A stretch of DNA of 64,000 bases from Pseudomonas sp. GM21 (lineage in GTDB: Bacteria > Pseudomonadota > Gammaproteobacteria > Pseudomonadales > Pseudomonadaceae), in assembly GCF_000282215.1 (NCBI RefSeq), contig NZ_AKJS01000006.1:1-64000 (forward strand), written 5' to 3'. Positions 25,633-33,634 of this stretch are shown here, in pieces. Each line of letters opens with the position of its first letter. The stretch's first letter is position 1. The notes under the pieces are model-generated. The model was not told the origin of the DNA. It searched no databases and worked only from the letters and a program-made list of their open reading frames with translations. The translations under genes were made by a program, and so were the position numbers.

Positions 25633-25720
25633 CGTGATTCCTCATTGTTGTTATTAGTAGAGGCTTTTGATGCAGCACGTGCGCCGGGTTACTGATCGCA
25701 ACCAGGCGCACCCGGCTGAT

Positions 25721-26752
25721 TTACAGATCCTTGCCTGGAACGTTACGGGCCGAGCCGTTACGCCGGTCCGACTCGCCCCAGCCCAGCCAGTGAGAAGGTT
25801 CGCGGGTATCGCCAACCCGACGCCAACGCCCTTCCTGCTGCGCAGTGACCGGGAAACCGCCAACGAAGTCGATCATTTCGCCCTTCTCGTCAGGCAGGAA
25901 TTCCCACTCTTCCTTGCCTTCCAGGACGATTTTGGCCGACTTCAAAAAGTAGCTACCGTCTTTGTGCTCGGTTTGTCCTTCGATATCGGTGGTGACCCGC
26001 ACCTCGCCTTTTTCATTGTTGAAAATGGCGTAACCCAGGTGGTCGTGACCGACCATGAAAGAACCGGTATCCCACGTGCCATCTTTATAAACGGTGACAA
26101 AGGACCACCAGATCACATGCTTGTTGTTGTTCACCACCAGGTCTTTCTTGAAGTGGATGGCGCCGCCTTCAGCCATGTAGAACTGGTCCAGCGCCATGGC
26201 GCCTTTCACCGGACGCCCCTCGCAGACACCGGCGATATCCCACAACTGTGAAACGTAAAAGGTGCCCCACTCCACACCCGGCAAGTACCACTGCAAACCC
26301 GGTCCGAGCAGACGACCTTCGAGATGGAACAAGCCTTCTTCTTTCCAGGTCAGGCGCTCGCTGCTGGCCGTGATTTCCCAGCCATTACCGGGTTCACCCG
26401 GTTGGCTGGCCCAGCGTGCGGTATCACCTTCCAGGCTATGCACAGGCAGTGGCGTCAGTGCCTGCCGGGCCATTTTTTCGTGGTCCATGCGCAGGTGGGC
26501 GTTGTCGACGTGGTTGTTCAGGTAGTAGAACTTGGTCGGGTTCGGGGTGCCATTGGGCGCCATCAGCGACCGCACGAATGAATAGATATTGCCCTGTTCA
26601 TCGCGCACCGATCCAAACGGCGAGCTCTTGCTCAAATGCAGGCCGAAGAAGCCGCGTTCGGCAGACATCGAAGCGCCTGTGACCTTGTACGGACCGACCA
26701 GCTGTTGGAAGCCGAAATCACCGCGCTCTGGAATGGTTTTAAACGTTCTCAT
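25721..26752 (-). CDS. Lipocalin-like / AttH-like protein of unknown function
   Basis: A 343-residue protein rich in Trp, Gly and beta-strand-forming stretches (for example HLEGRLLGPGLQWYLPG and VIWWSFVTVYKDGTWDTGS). These recall the AttH/hydroxyneurosporene-synthase-like double lipocalin proteins often found beside terpenoid, carotenoid or steroid genes. I cannot assign a reaction. There is no signal peptide, so it should be cytoplasmic. It is 51 bases downstream of the P450 and probably co-transcribed. A hydratase, isomerase or ligand carrier for a hydrophobic intermediate are possibilities. The family assignment is tentative. Confidence 0.75.
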   Translation of the reverse strand: MRTFKTIPERGDFGFQQLVGPYKVTGASMSAERGFFGLHLSKSSPFGSVRDEQGNIYSFVRSLMAPNGTPNPTKFYYLNNHVDNAHLRMDHEKMARQALTPLPVHSLEGDTARWASQPGEPGNGWEITASSERLTWKEEGLFHLEGRLLGPGLQWYLPGVEWGTFYVSQLWDIAGVCEGRPVKGAMALDQFYMAEGGAIHFKKDLVVNNNKHVIWWSFVTVYKDGTWDTGSFMVGHDHLGYAIFNNEKGEVRVTTDIEGQTEHKDGSYFLKSAKIVLEGKEEWEFLPDEKGEMIDFVGGFPVTAQQEGRWRRVGDTREPSHWLGWGESDRRNGSARNVPGKDL

Positions 26753-26803
26753 AATGCCCTCTGTTGTTTTTGTTAAGGCTTGGAAACGGATTTGAATCGT
26801 GGA

Positions 26804-28081
26804 TCAATCCCAGATCACCGGAAGCTTCGATACGCCGCGCAGCTGTGCTCCGCCGATCTGCGGCACGGGTTGAGTCGGGTCGAGACGCAAGTTGGGGAAT
26901 AGATCTAGGATCGCGTTGACCGCGCAGCTGATTTCGACCTTGGCCACAAACTGGCCGATACACATATGCGGGCCAAAGCCGAAACCGAAGGAGGGTTTTG
27001 CCTTGCGATCGATGTCGAATACATCGGCGTTTTCAAAAGCATCTTCATCGCGGTTGGCGGACACCACCATGCATTGGACGAACGAGCCTTTGGGGATTTT
27101 CACACCGTGGAATTCCACTTCCTTGGCGGTTTCGCGCACCTTGAAGGTGGCCACCGGTTCAAAGCGGGTGGTTTCGTCCATCAGTTTGCCGATCAGCGAG
27201 CGGTCGGCCTTGACTCGTTCGAGCAACCCGGGCGTGGTGAGCAGCAAGGTCATCACCGATCCGAACATGCGCGTGGTGGTTTCGCCAGCCGCCGGCAACA
27301 ATGAGCGGGTGAAGGTAACGACCTCGTGGTCATCCAGCGTACGGCCTTCGTATTCCGCACGCAGCAAACGACCGACTACATCATCGCCTTGACTGCCCTC
27401 GGCGCGACGTTGCACCACGACTTCGGCAATTGCGTCATAAAGACCTTTGACGGCGATGCCGGCCTGACGTCGTGCTTCCACCATTTTGCTCGGATCAATC
27501 TGATTGCCGCCGACAATGGCCAAGGCCCAGGCTGCGTATTGCTTGTATTTGGAGGGGTCATCCGAGGGGAAGCCCATCAAGGCGTACATGATGCGAATCG
27601 GCAGTTCGAGGCCGAACTTCATCAGGTCGGCCTTCTTGGCCGCCAACATTGGCTGGATGTATTCCTCGCGGATCACTTGATCGATCTGCGGGCGCCACTT
27701 GTTCACGGTCTCCGGCATAAATGCCGGTTGCAGCAAGGCACGCACCTTGCGGTGCTCGTCACCGTCCATGGCCAGAATGATCAAACCATCGAAAAACGCG
27801 CCCAGACCTTCAGCAATAAAGCCGCTGGTGTAGGTCGCACCATCGCGCAGAACCGTCATCACGTCCTGATACTTGAACAAGGCAAAAGTCGGGCGAGTGC
27901 CCTGCTGGGTGCCGGCGTTGGTCGGGACCCCGAACTGCTTGATGAAGTCACCCTCATAGAGGGGTGATTTCAAGCGTTGCTCGCGGCACACCGCATGAAT
28001 ATCCAGGTCAGTACCGCGATACAGGTCAGACACGGCGGAATACGCGGTTGCCAGGTCCAGTGCTGCGCTTTCGTTGCTCAT
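26804..28081 (-). CDS. Cytochrome P450 (candidate CYP226-type diterpenoid hydroxylase)
   Basis: A 425-residue soluble bacterial P450. The I-helix oxygen-activation motif is AAGETTT (264-270), the K-helix ExxR is E303-R306, and the haem loop FGFGFGPHMCIG places the cysteine ligand at C374. Two CYP226 enzymes, DitQ and DitU, are known in abietane catabolism, and this could be one of them. In BKME-9, however, ditQ probably lies beyond the left edge of this window, so I leave the symbol blank. It leads a five-gene leftward set divergent from a TetR gene. Electrons probably come from the ferredoxin/reductase pair at 20.6-22.1 kb. Likely chemistry is ring or C-7 hydroxylation. Confidence 0.92.
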   Translation of the reverse strand: MSNESAALDLATAYSAVSDLYRGTDLDIHAVCREQRLKSPLYEGDFIKQFGVPTNAGTQQGTRPTFALFKYQDVMTVLRDGATYTSGFIAEGLGAFFDGLIILAMDGDEHRKVRALLQPAFMPETVNKWRPQIDQVIREEYIQPMLAAKKADLMKFGLELPIRIMYALMGFPSDDPSKYKQYAAWALAIVGGNQIDPSKMVEARRQAGIAVKGLYDAIAEVVVQRRAEGSQGDDVVGRLLRAEYEGRTLDDHEVVTFTRSLLPAAGETTTRMFGSVMTLLLTTPGLLERVKADRSLIGKLMDETTRFEPVATFKVRETAKEVEFHGVKIPKGSFVQCMVVSANRDEDAFENADVFDIDRKAKPSFGFGFGPHMCIGQFVAKVEISCAVNAILDLFPNLRLDPTQPVPQIGGAQLRGVSKLPVIWD

Positions 28082-28388
28082 CAGGATCTCCTATCAGTCA
28101 GCTGTCGCCTGTGCTTGTCAGTTCTTGCGCACGGCGACATCAGGGAATACCAGCGAGACTCGCCAGCGCATGGCGATAACAGTAACGGGGTCGAAAACCT
28201 GGGGTCGGCTAACCGGTAACTGCGGGTGCGGCAACGACGAGTCTCTTGTTTTTATTCTTTTTGCACACCAAGATCGCGCGGCTGCGGACCCTCGGAGCTG
28301 AAGCGTGGCAGCGGGTCGTTCGGCGCTTTACGTTCGCTCCCCAGCCTGCCAACCTATGGTAAGCGGATGCGTCTGCACGGGTAGTCTG

Positions 28389-28415
28389 CTTCGTTTGACT
28401 CGGGGTCAAACGAAG
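28389..28415. promoter_or_regulatory. Perfect 11-bp inverted repeat in the TetR / P450 divergent region
   Basis: CTTCGTTTGAC and GTCAAACGAAG flank five bases, 63 bases before the TetR start and just upstream of a TATAAA -10-like box (28439-28444). It is a fitting operator for the divergent TetR regulator. A second small hairpin (GCCTGG-N5-CCAGGC, 28447-28463) precedes the ribosome site. In the rest of the 396-base gap 28082-28477 I see no gene and no copy of the shared dit element. Confidence 0.7.
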
Positions 28416-28477
28416 ACACCCAGGAAAATGCTTCAAGGTATAAATAGCCTGGCCAATCCAGGCATGAGGAGTACGAG

Positions 28478-29143
28478 GTGGCGGTAAAGGCAGCAGAAGG
28501 TGGCGAACAGGGCAAACGCAATACGATGAATCGCCTGCTCGCTGCTGCGCGTGTGGAATTCGCTAAAAAAGGCCTGGCCGGTGCGCGCGTGGAAGAAATT
28601 GCCCGCGATGCCGGCGTCACCAAGCAACTGGTCTACCACTACTACAACTCCAAGGAGGGGCTGTTTGTCGCGGTATTAGATGAGTCTTCGGACAACATCA
28701 TGTCCGAACTGGTCAACCTCAATGTCGAAGAGCTGCCACCCCCCTTGGCGATGCGCACCGTGCTCAATCACTTCTTCGACCAATACCGTTTTGATCCCTT
28801 CCTCGGCAGCCTGGCGCTGGAAGGCATTCGCTACCACGACACCCACGAAACACCGCGAAACCATTTTCTGGAAATGGCTCCGGCGCTGATCGCCAAGCTT
28901 GATGCGATTCTGGTGCGGGGGGCTGCCAGTGGTGATTTCCGTGCGGACATCAACCCGCGCCTTTTACTGGCGAGTGCATCGCTGGTGACAACGGGCTGGT
29001 TCACCAACCGCTACTCGATGTCTGCACTCGCCGGCCTGGACACCGACTCAGCGCAAGGCATGGCCACCTGGCGCCAGTACTCGGCGGACTTTGTCCTGGC
29101 GAGTATTTCGTTGGGTGCAGAAAAAAACGCCGACAGCGTTTAA
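28478..29143 (+). CDS. TetR family regulator divergent from the P450 operon
   Basis: A 221-residue TetR protein: helix-turn-helix VEEIARDAGVTKQLVYHYY (about residues 38-56) and a C-terminal domain like that of the TetR_C group. The start is GTG, chosen for the GAGGAG eight bases upstream; an internal ATG 16 codons in would cut the N-terminus. Divergent orientation and the perfect inverted repeat upstream suggest that it represses itself and the P450 operon. A hairpin overlapping its stop codon ends transcription. Confidence 0.9.
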   Translation: MAVKAAEGGEQGKRNTMNRLLAAARVEFAKKGLAGARVEEIARDAGVTKQLVYHYYNSKEGLFVAVLDESSDNIMSELVNLNVEELPPPLAMRTVLNHFFDQYRFDPFLGSLALEGIRYHDTHETPRNHFLEMAPALIAKLDAILVRGAASGDFRADINPRLLLASASLVTTGWFTNRYSMSALAGLDTDSAQGMATWRQYSADFVLASISLGAEKNADSV

Positions 29144-29158
29144 CCGCTTTCGGCGTTT
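29125..29158 (+). terminator. Hairpin terminator overlapping the TetR stop codon
   Basis: AAACGCCGA pairs with TCGGCGTTT, and inner AGCG/CGCT pairs extend the stem with one mismatch. Confidence 0.75.
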
Positions 29159-29178
29159 CCAAGACGTATAAAACCTGT

Positions 29179-29202
29179 GGCGACGGAGCTTGCTCCCTCG
29201 CC
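29179..29202. repeat. Pseudomonas REP-like hairpin
   Basis: An imperfect palindrome centred on GAGCTTGCTC with GGCGA/TCGCC ends. It resembles the REP units common between convergent genes in fluorescens-group pseudomonads. It lies between the TetR and desaturase-like genes. Confidence 0.65.
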
Positions 29203-29242
29203 AAACAAGCTCAGCGCTCGTGCTAACCGATCCGCATTGGAA

Positions 29243-30847
29243 TCAGTTACCTTTTTTCTGCAGGTACTTGCTCACCCGCTTGGCCGCCAATCGCCCGGCC
29301 ATACCGTTGACGCCACCGCCCGGATGTATGCCGGCGCTGCCAAAATACAGACCCGCCACCGGCAAGGTATCTCCTCCCAAACCGTACGCAGGGCGCATGG
29401 TGCTCGAACGCATCGAGGTGGTGTCGATATGCACCACACAGCCATTCACAGTATTCAAGCGTGCCGTAAAGTCCGGGGCCGCCTCAATGTGCCGGCCAAT
29501 CACCTGCCCTTCGATCCCCTCGATGTAGTCATACAGCTGTTCTTGCACTTGGTCGGCTACCCGTTCACGTAATGCGTCCCAACCCTCATTGGGGTTCACC
29601 GGCATCACTGGCGGATAGATGTACAAAACGTCCTGGCCAGCCGGCGCTTGTGAAGGATCGGCGGCGCTCGGTGCGGCTACGGTGATATAGGGCAACTTCG
29701 GTACTTCGCCACGGGCGCAAGCGGCAAAGTTTTCCAGCACGGCTTCTTCGGTGCCGATCAACATCACGGTCTTACGCAAATCCACACCATCGCCGCGCGC
29801 TGCAGCAAAACGTGGCAGGGAAATCTGCCCACGCAAGGCCACGTCCACCTTCAGTGGTCCCGAGCCCTTGCCATTGGCGGGCGCCATAGCGATGCGAGTC
29901 AGCAGATGTTTAGGGATTTCACCAGGGGTGACCATATCCAGCGCAGGCTTGGGGTGACAGCCAGCAATGACCGCACGAGCTGTAAACTGGCGACCATCAG
30001 CAAGTTTCACTCCTTTGATGCGGCCATCTTTGGCAACGATTTCACTGACGCTGGACGACACCAACACCTGACCGCCCAGTTCTTCCAGACGTGCTCGCAT
30101 GGCATTGCTCAACTGCTGCATCCCGCCCAACACTCGGCCAACGCCGAATCGGTGGAGAAAACCCAGCAAGGCGTAATAAATCCCACCGCCATCGGCGCTG
30201 ATATCCCCCGCCAGACCGGTCAGCGCGCACATCGCGGAAATGGTCACCGGATGTTCGAAGCGTTCACGCGCAGCTTGCAGCGCGGACCCCGTCATCAGTG
30301 CCATCAGTTCGGGTTTCAAGGCTTTGTGTTTGATCGCGGTGCCAAGCATCTTCAGCTTCACACCCAGGTTGGTCTTCGCCGGGTCAACTCGCATCATGGG
30401 CAGCGCGATATCGAGGAACATGTCGATGACTTTCATGAACTCAAGAAACGCCTCGGCGTCCTTGCTGCTGAAGCGACGAATCTCGGCAGCGGTTTTCTCA
30501 CGGTCACGCCAGAAAATCAGCGACTGGCCATCCGGGTGCAAATACACATACCCCGGCGCGAGCTCCACCGATTTGAAACCGTGGCGCTCAAGTCCCAGCT
30601 CCGCCGGTACATGGGAATGTACACGCATCGACATCATGTCCAGGGCACAAGGGTGAACCAGGTGCTGCGGTGCTTCGGGTATCAGATAGCCAGACGAAGC
30701 CATTCCGCCGACCTTGTCCAACGCTTCAAGCACCAGCACTTTCTTGCCTTCCATACCCAGGTAGCAGCCCGCCGACAAGCCATTGGTGCCACCACCGACC
30801 ACGATTACATCGTAATCAGTGTTACTCGCATTTTGGTTCGGGTTCAT
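29243..30847 (-). CDS. FAD-dependent CrtI/phytoene-desaturase-like oxidoreductase
   Basis: A 534-residue flavoprotein of the phytoene dehydrogenase / COG1233 type. The FAD motif is DVIVVGGGTNGLSAGCYLG near residue 14, with the companion LVLEALDKVGGMA. The C-terminal family block GGGVNGMAGRLAAKRV completes the fold. Such enzymes desaturate or isomerise isoprenoid chains and rings. ATG at 30847 is used; a GTG directly before it is also in frame. It is the distal gene of the long leftward run from 40.5 kb. In a diterpenoid cluster a role in ring desaturation, perhaps aromatisation of abietanes, is attractive but unproven. Confidence 0.87.
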   Translation of the reverse strand: MNPNQNASNTDYDVIVVGGGTNGLSAGCYLGMEGKKVLVLEALDKVGGMASSGYLIPEAPQHLVHPCALDMMSMRVHSHVPAELGLERHGFKSVELAPGYVYLHPDGQSLIFWRDREKTAAEIRRFSSKDAEAFLEFMKVIDMFLDIALPMMRVDPAKTNLGVKLKMLGTAIKHKALKPELMALMTGSALQAARERFEHPVTISAMCALTGLAGDISADGGGIYYALLGFLHRFGVGRVLGGMQQLSNAMRARLEELGGQVLVSSSVSEIVAKDGRIKGVKLADGRQFTARAVIAGCHPKPALDMVTPGEIPKHLLTRIAMAPANGKGSGPLKVDVALRGQISLPRFAAARGDGVDLRKTVMLIGTEEAVLENFAACARGEVPKLPYITVAAPSAADPSQAPAGQDVLYIYPPVMPVNPNEGWDALRERVADQVQEQLYDYIEGIEGQVIGRHIEAAPDFTARLNTVNGCVVHIDTTSMRSSTMRPAYGLGGDTLPVAGLYFGSAGIHPGGGVNGMAGRLAAKRVSKYLQKKGN

Positions 30848-30909
30848 CACATGCTTCCATGTCGAAGGTCAACCACGGCGGCACGCGGCGGCTGTGGCGG
30901 CGAAGATCA

Positions 30910-30941
30910 GCCGCGGTGCACCGCATAGGGTGCGCCGCGGC
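30910..30941. other. GC-rich hairpin between the SDR and desaturase genes
   Basis: A 13-bp stem with one mismatch (GCCGCGGTGCACC / GGTGCGCCGCGGC) and no T-run lies within the 99-base gap. It may be an attenuating or transcript-stabilising structure. Confidence 0.55.
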
Positions 30942-30946
30942 AAGCG

Positions 30947-31768
30947 TTACATGCCAGTGCGGCCCATTTGCGCGAATAGTGCGCGCATCGCCACCAGGGA
31001 CGGTGTGTGGCTGCTGAAACCGCCGTCGGCGACCAAGGTGGTGCCGGTGACAAAGGAGGATTCATCACTGGCCAGGAAGGCCACGACATCGGCGATCTGC
31101 CGAGGCGTGCCCAGCTCGGCGGTGCAGTGGTTGTCGCGCAGAATGTCGAGCAAGGGTTCAGGCATGGCGTGTTCCGAAGGCGCCAGTCCGATCTGCACGG
31201 CGTTGCCGCGAATGCCTTGCTTGCCGTACTGCGAGGCCACCATGCGTGGCAGCATCATCAGCCCCGCTTTGGAGGTGGCGTAGCCGGTCAGGGACATATC
31301 GCCCTGCATGCCCAGACCCGAGGTGGCGAAGATGATTGAGCCCTTGCCGTTTTCCAGCATGACCGGAATCACATGCTTGGTGCACAGCACGGCGCCACGC
31401 AGGTTGACGGCGATGGCGCGGTCCCAGGCCTGCATGTCGAGGTTGACGAAATCACGGTCCAGCTGACGTTGCTCGGCATTCAGAATCGCCGCGTTGTTGT
31501 GCAATATATCGATACGGCCAAAACGTTCTTTCACCTGGGCCACCATCGCCCGCACTGAGTCTTCCGAGGACACATCGGTGGCAATCGCCAAGGCCTGATG
31601 GCCCTCGGCGACCAACGATTGGGCAACGGCTGTTGCCCCCTCGAAATTGATATCGACCACGGCAATGCTCGCGCCATGCGATGCCAGTACCCGTGCGCAT
31701 TCGGCGCCCAGACCGCCACCGGAGCCGGTAATAATGGCCACTCGTCCTGCCAGTTTTCCTGTACTCAT
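30947..31768 (-). CDS. Short-chain dehydrogenase/reductase
   Basis: A 273-residue SDR with TGSGGGLGAECARVLA, HNNAAIL and active-site GYATSKAGL, and a C-terminal VTGTTLVADGGF. All catalytic residues are present. It lies between the enoyl-CoA hydratase and the desaturase in a leftward run, with a GGATAAGGG-type ribosome site. Oxidation of a 3-hydroxyacyl-CoA or of a ring hydroxyl fits the surroundings. Confidence 0.9.
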   Translation of the reverse strand: MSTGKLAGRVAIITGSGGGLGAECARVLASHGASIAVVDINFEGATAVAQSLVAEGHQALAIATDVSSEDSVRAMVAQVKERFGRIDILHNNAAILNAEQRQLDRDFVNLDMQAWDRAIAVNLRGAVLCTKHVIPVMLENGKGSIIFATSGLGMQGDMSLTGYATSKAGLMMLPRMVASQYGKQGIRGNAVQIGLAPSEHAMPEPLLDILRDNHCTAELGTPRQIADVVAFLASDESSFVTGTTLVADGGFSSHTPSLVAMRALFAQMGRTGM

Positions 31769-31800
31769 GCCCTTATCCTTTTTGTTTTAGGGGTGGCGCT

Positions 31801-32619
31801 TTATTCGCCGGTAAAACGCGGTTCGCGCCGTTCGCTGAAGGCTTGGGCCGCTTCACGGGCGTCCTTGGTCGGAGCCAACAAGGCGAACAGATCCAGTTCC
31901 AGGTCCAGGCCTCGTTTGAGATCCATTTCCAGCGCCGCCCGCGCAGCCTGTTTGACAAAGGCCGACGCGGTAGGTGGCTTGCTGGCAATGCGTTTGGCAA
32001 AAGCTCGCACTTCTTCCAGAAGGTTGGCGTTGTCACTGGCCAGTCGACTGACCAGGCCAATGCGCTGCGCCTGTTCAGCGCCCATTCGGTCACCGGTGAG
32101 CAACATGTCCAACGCCTGACCCGGTGCAACCACTCGAGACAGTCGCTGCGTGCCGCCACCACCGGGAATCAATCCCAGACCGGTTTCCGGCAGTGCGAAC
32201 ACGGCATCGGGGGCTGCGAAACGGATATCACACGCCAGCACCAATTCCAGTCCACCGCCCATGCAGTAGCCATGAATTGCGGCAATCACTGGTTTGGTGA
32301 TGCCGTCCAGGGTTTCGATCCAGCGCACGTTTTCCATACGCTGACGCACTTGCAGGCTGGACTCCGGGCCGCGGCGTTCCTTGATATCGGCACCGGCACA
32401 AAAGCCGCGCTCGCCTTCTCCGCGAATCACGATCACGCGAATGTCAGGGTCTTTCTGCAACAGTGCCAGCGCTTGCGGCACGCCTTGGCGAATCTCATCG
32501 TTGATGGCATTGATCTGTCCGGGGCGGGTCAGAACCACCCAGCCCACCATGGCATCGCGCTCCACGCGCACCGCATCGTTGATCAGCACGGGAGACTGCA
32601 GGTTTTGCGCTGTACTCAT
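31801..32619 (-). CDS. Enoyl-CoA hydratase/isomerase (crotonase) family protein
   Basis: A 272-residue crotonase. The oxyanion-hole segments HGYCMGGGLELVLACD and the PETGLGLIPGGGGTQRL region are clear, with the first catalytic glutamate of the hydratase pair present and the second position Gly. Isomerase or C-C hydrolase chemistry is therefore as possible as hydration. The start MSTAQNLQ overlaps the stop of the preceding gene by four bases (ATGA). It sits downstream of the VOC protein and upstream of the SDR, as expected for a beta-oxidation-like sequence on a CoA ester. Confidence 0.88.
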   Translation of the reverse strand: MSTAQNLQSPVLINDAVRVERDAMVGWVVLTRPGQINAINDEIRQGVPQALALLQKDPDIRVIVIRGEGERGFCAGADIKERRGPESSLQVRQRMENVRWIETLDGITKPVIAAIHGYCMGGGLELVLACDIRFAAPDAVFALPETGLGLIPGGGGTQRLSRVVAPGQALDMLLTGDRMGAEQAQRIGLVSRLASDNANLLEEVRAFAKRIASKPPTASAFVKQAARAALEMDLKRGLDLELDLFALLAPTKDAREAAQAFSERREPRFTGE

Positions 32620-33587
32620 GCAGGGCACTCCTCGAACTCGAAGACTTGACCATTGAGTTCTTGTGGATCGATCTTGATCAATGGACGACCGCCCACGGCC
32701 TCCGAGGATTCGATCCACTGGAACCGGGTGCCGCGTGCGCGCAGATCTTCCGCTTTGGCGGCCAGATCATTGACACCGATCCGGATGTAATACGGACCCG
32801 GACCCCAGTTATTGACGTAGTGACCGGCGTCGGTGTTCCAGTAAGTCGCCTCGAGTACATCGAGGGTCGCACTGTTCGGCACGGTGAACCCCATGCGCGC
32901 ACGGCGATAGCCTTCGCTGCGGATGTTCTCTACCGGACCGCTCGGTTCCCAATCGAGATTGGTCGATACCTTGCGCAGGGTTTCGTCGAGGTCGCGTACC
33001 AGGAAGCCACGGGCCGTGACGCGCACCATGTCGCCGGGCTTTTGATCGCGCGGTTGCATCGGTGGCAACTGATAGGTTTCCGGTGGCATCTGCAACGGCT
33101 CGGTCGGCATGATTTCAATGCACAGGCCACCATCCACAGAAGGCTGGTAGTAAGGTTGCTCAGGAGTAGCACCCAGCCACAGACGGTCGAACGGCATTTC
33201 CGGGGTGCGCTGCGCCATGCGGAATGGCAAGCGTCGACGCATCAGTTTGTCCACCAACGCGTCGAACTTATCCCCGTGCAGGGCCAGCACGATGGAGTGC
33301 GTAAGCATCGGCCGATGATGACCCTGGAAATCTTTCAGGCTTTCCAGAAAGTCGTGGAACAACGGGTCGCCGGGGTTCGGCCGATCCAGGTGCCACTGTG
33401 GTTCGATGCGCGTTGGCGACACTGCCAGGGATTTGTGTACACGCAGAAAATGCGCGATGTACGGGTGATTATCGAACGCCTGACGCCAGCGTTCGTGTTT
33501 GAAGATCCCGAGCTTGTCGACCAACATTTCCGTCATGCCGTCCGGGTCCGGAACCATCATGTCGGCACTCATCAATAACTCGAACAT
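32616..33587 (-). CDS. Two-domain VOC/glyoxalase-like protein
   Basis: A 323-residue protein with repeated beta-alpha-beta stretches typical of the vicinal-oxygen-chelate superfamily. The clearest is the second half, with GFLVRDLDETLRKVSTNLDW and YIRIGVNDLAAKAEDL. I cannot place the full set of metal ligands of an extradiol dioxygenase, so it may be a lyase, an isomerase or a binding protein. The ribosome site AAGGAG precedes ATG, and its end overlaps the enoyl-CoA hydratase start. It is the first enzyme gene after the RND transporter in this run. Confidence 0.78.
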   Translation of the reverse strand: MFELLMSADMMVPDPDGMTEMLVDKLGIFKHERWRQAFDNHPYIAHFLRVHKSLAVSPTRIEPQWHLDRPNPGDPLFHDFLESLKDFQGHHRPMLTHSIVLALHGDKFDALVDKLMRRRLPFRMAQRTPEMPFDRLWLGATPEQPYYQPSVDGGLCIEIMPTEPLQMPPETYQLPPMQPRDQKPGDMVRVTARGFLVRDLDETLRKVSTNLDWEPSGPVENIRSEGYRRARMGFTVPNSATLDVLEATYWNTDAGHYVNNWGPGPYYIRIGVNDLAAKAEDLRARGTRFQWIESSEAVGGRPLIKIDPQELNGQVFEFEECPA

Positions 33588-33634
33588 TATTATCTCCTTG
33601 CAATTGCCAGCCAGGGACTGTGCCTGGCTATTAG

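Noticed and set aside
26804..28081. Naming this P450 ditQ or ditU
   Set aside because: Two CYP226 genes are known in abietane degraders, and by order ditQ may lie beyond the left edge. Without a comparison the choice between the names is a guess.
30910..30941. A standard terminator dividing the leftward run at 30.9 kb
   Set aside because: The hairpin is strong but has no T-run, and the same-direction genes on both sides fit one functional set, so it is listed only as a hairpin.
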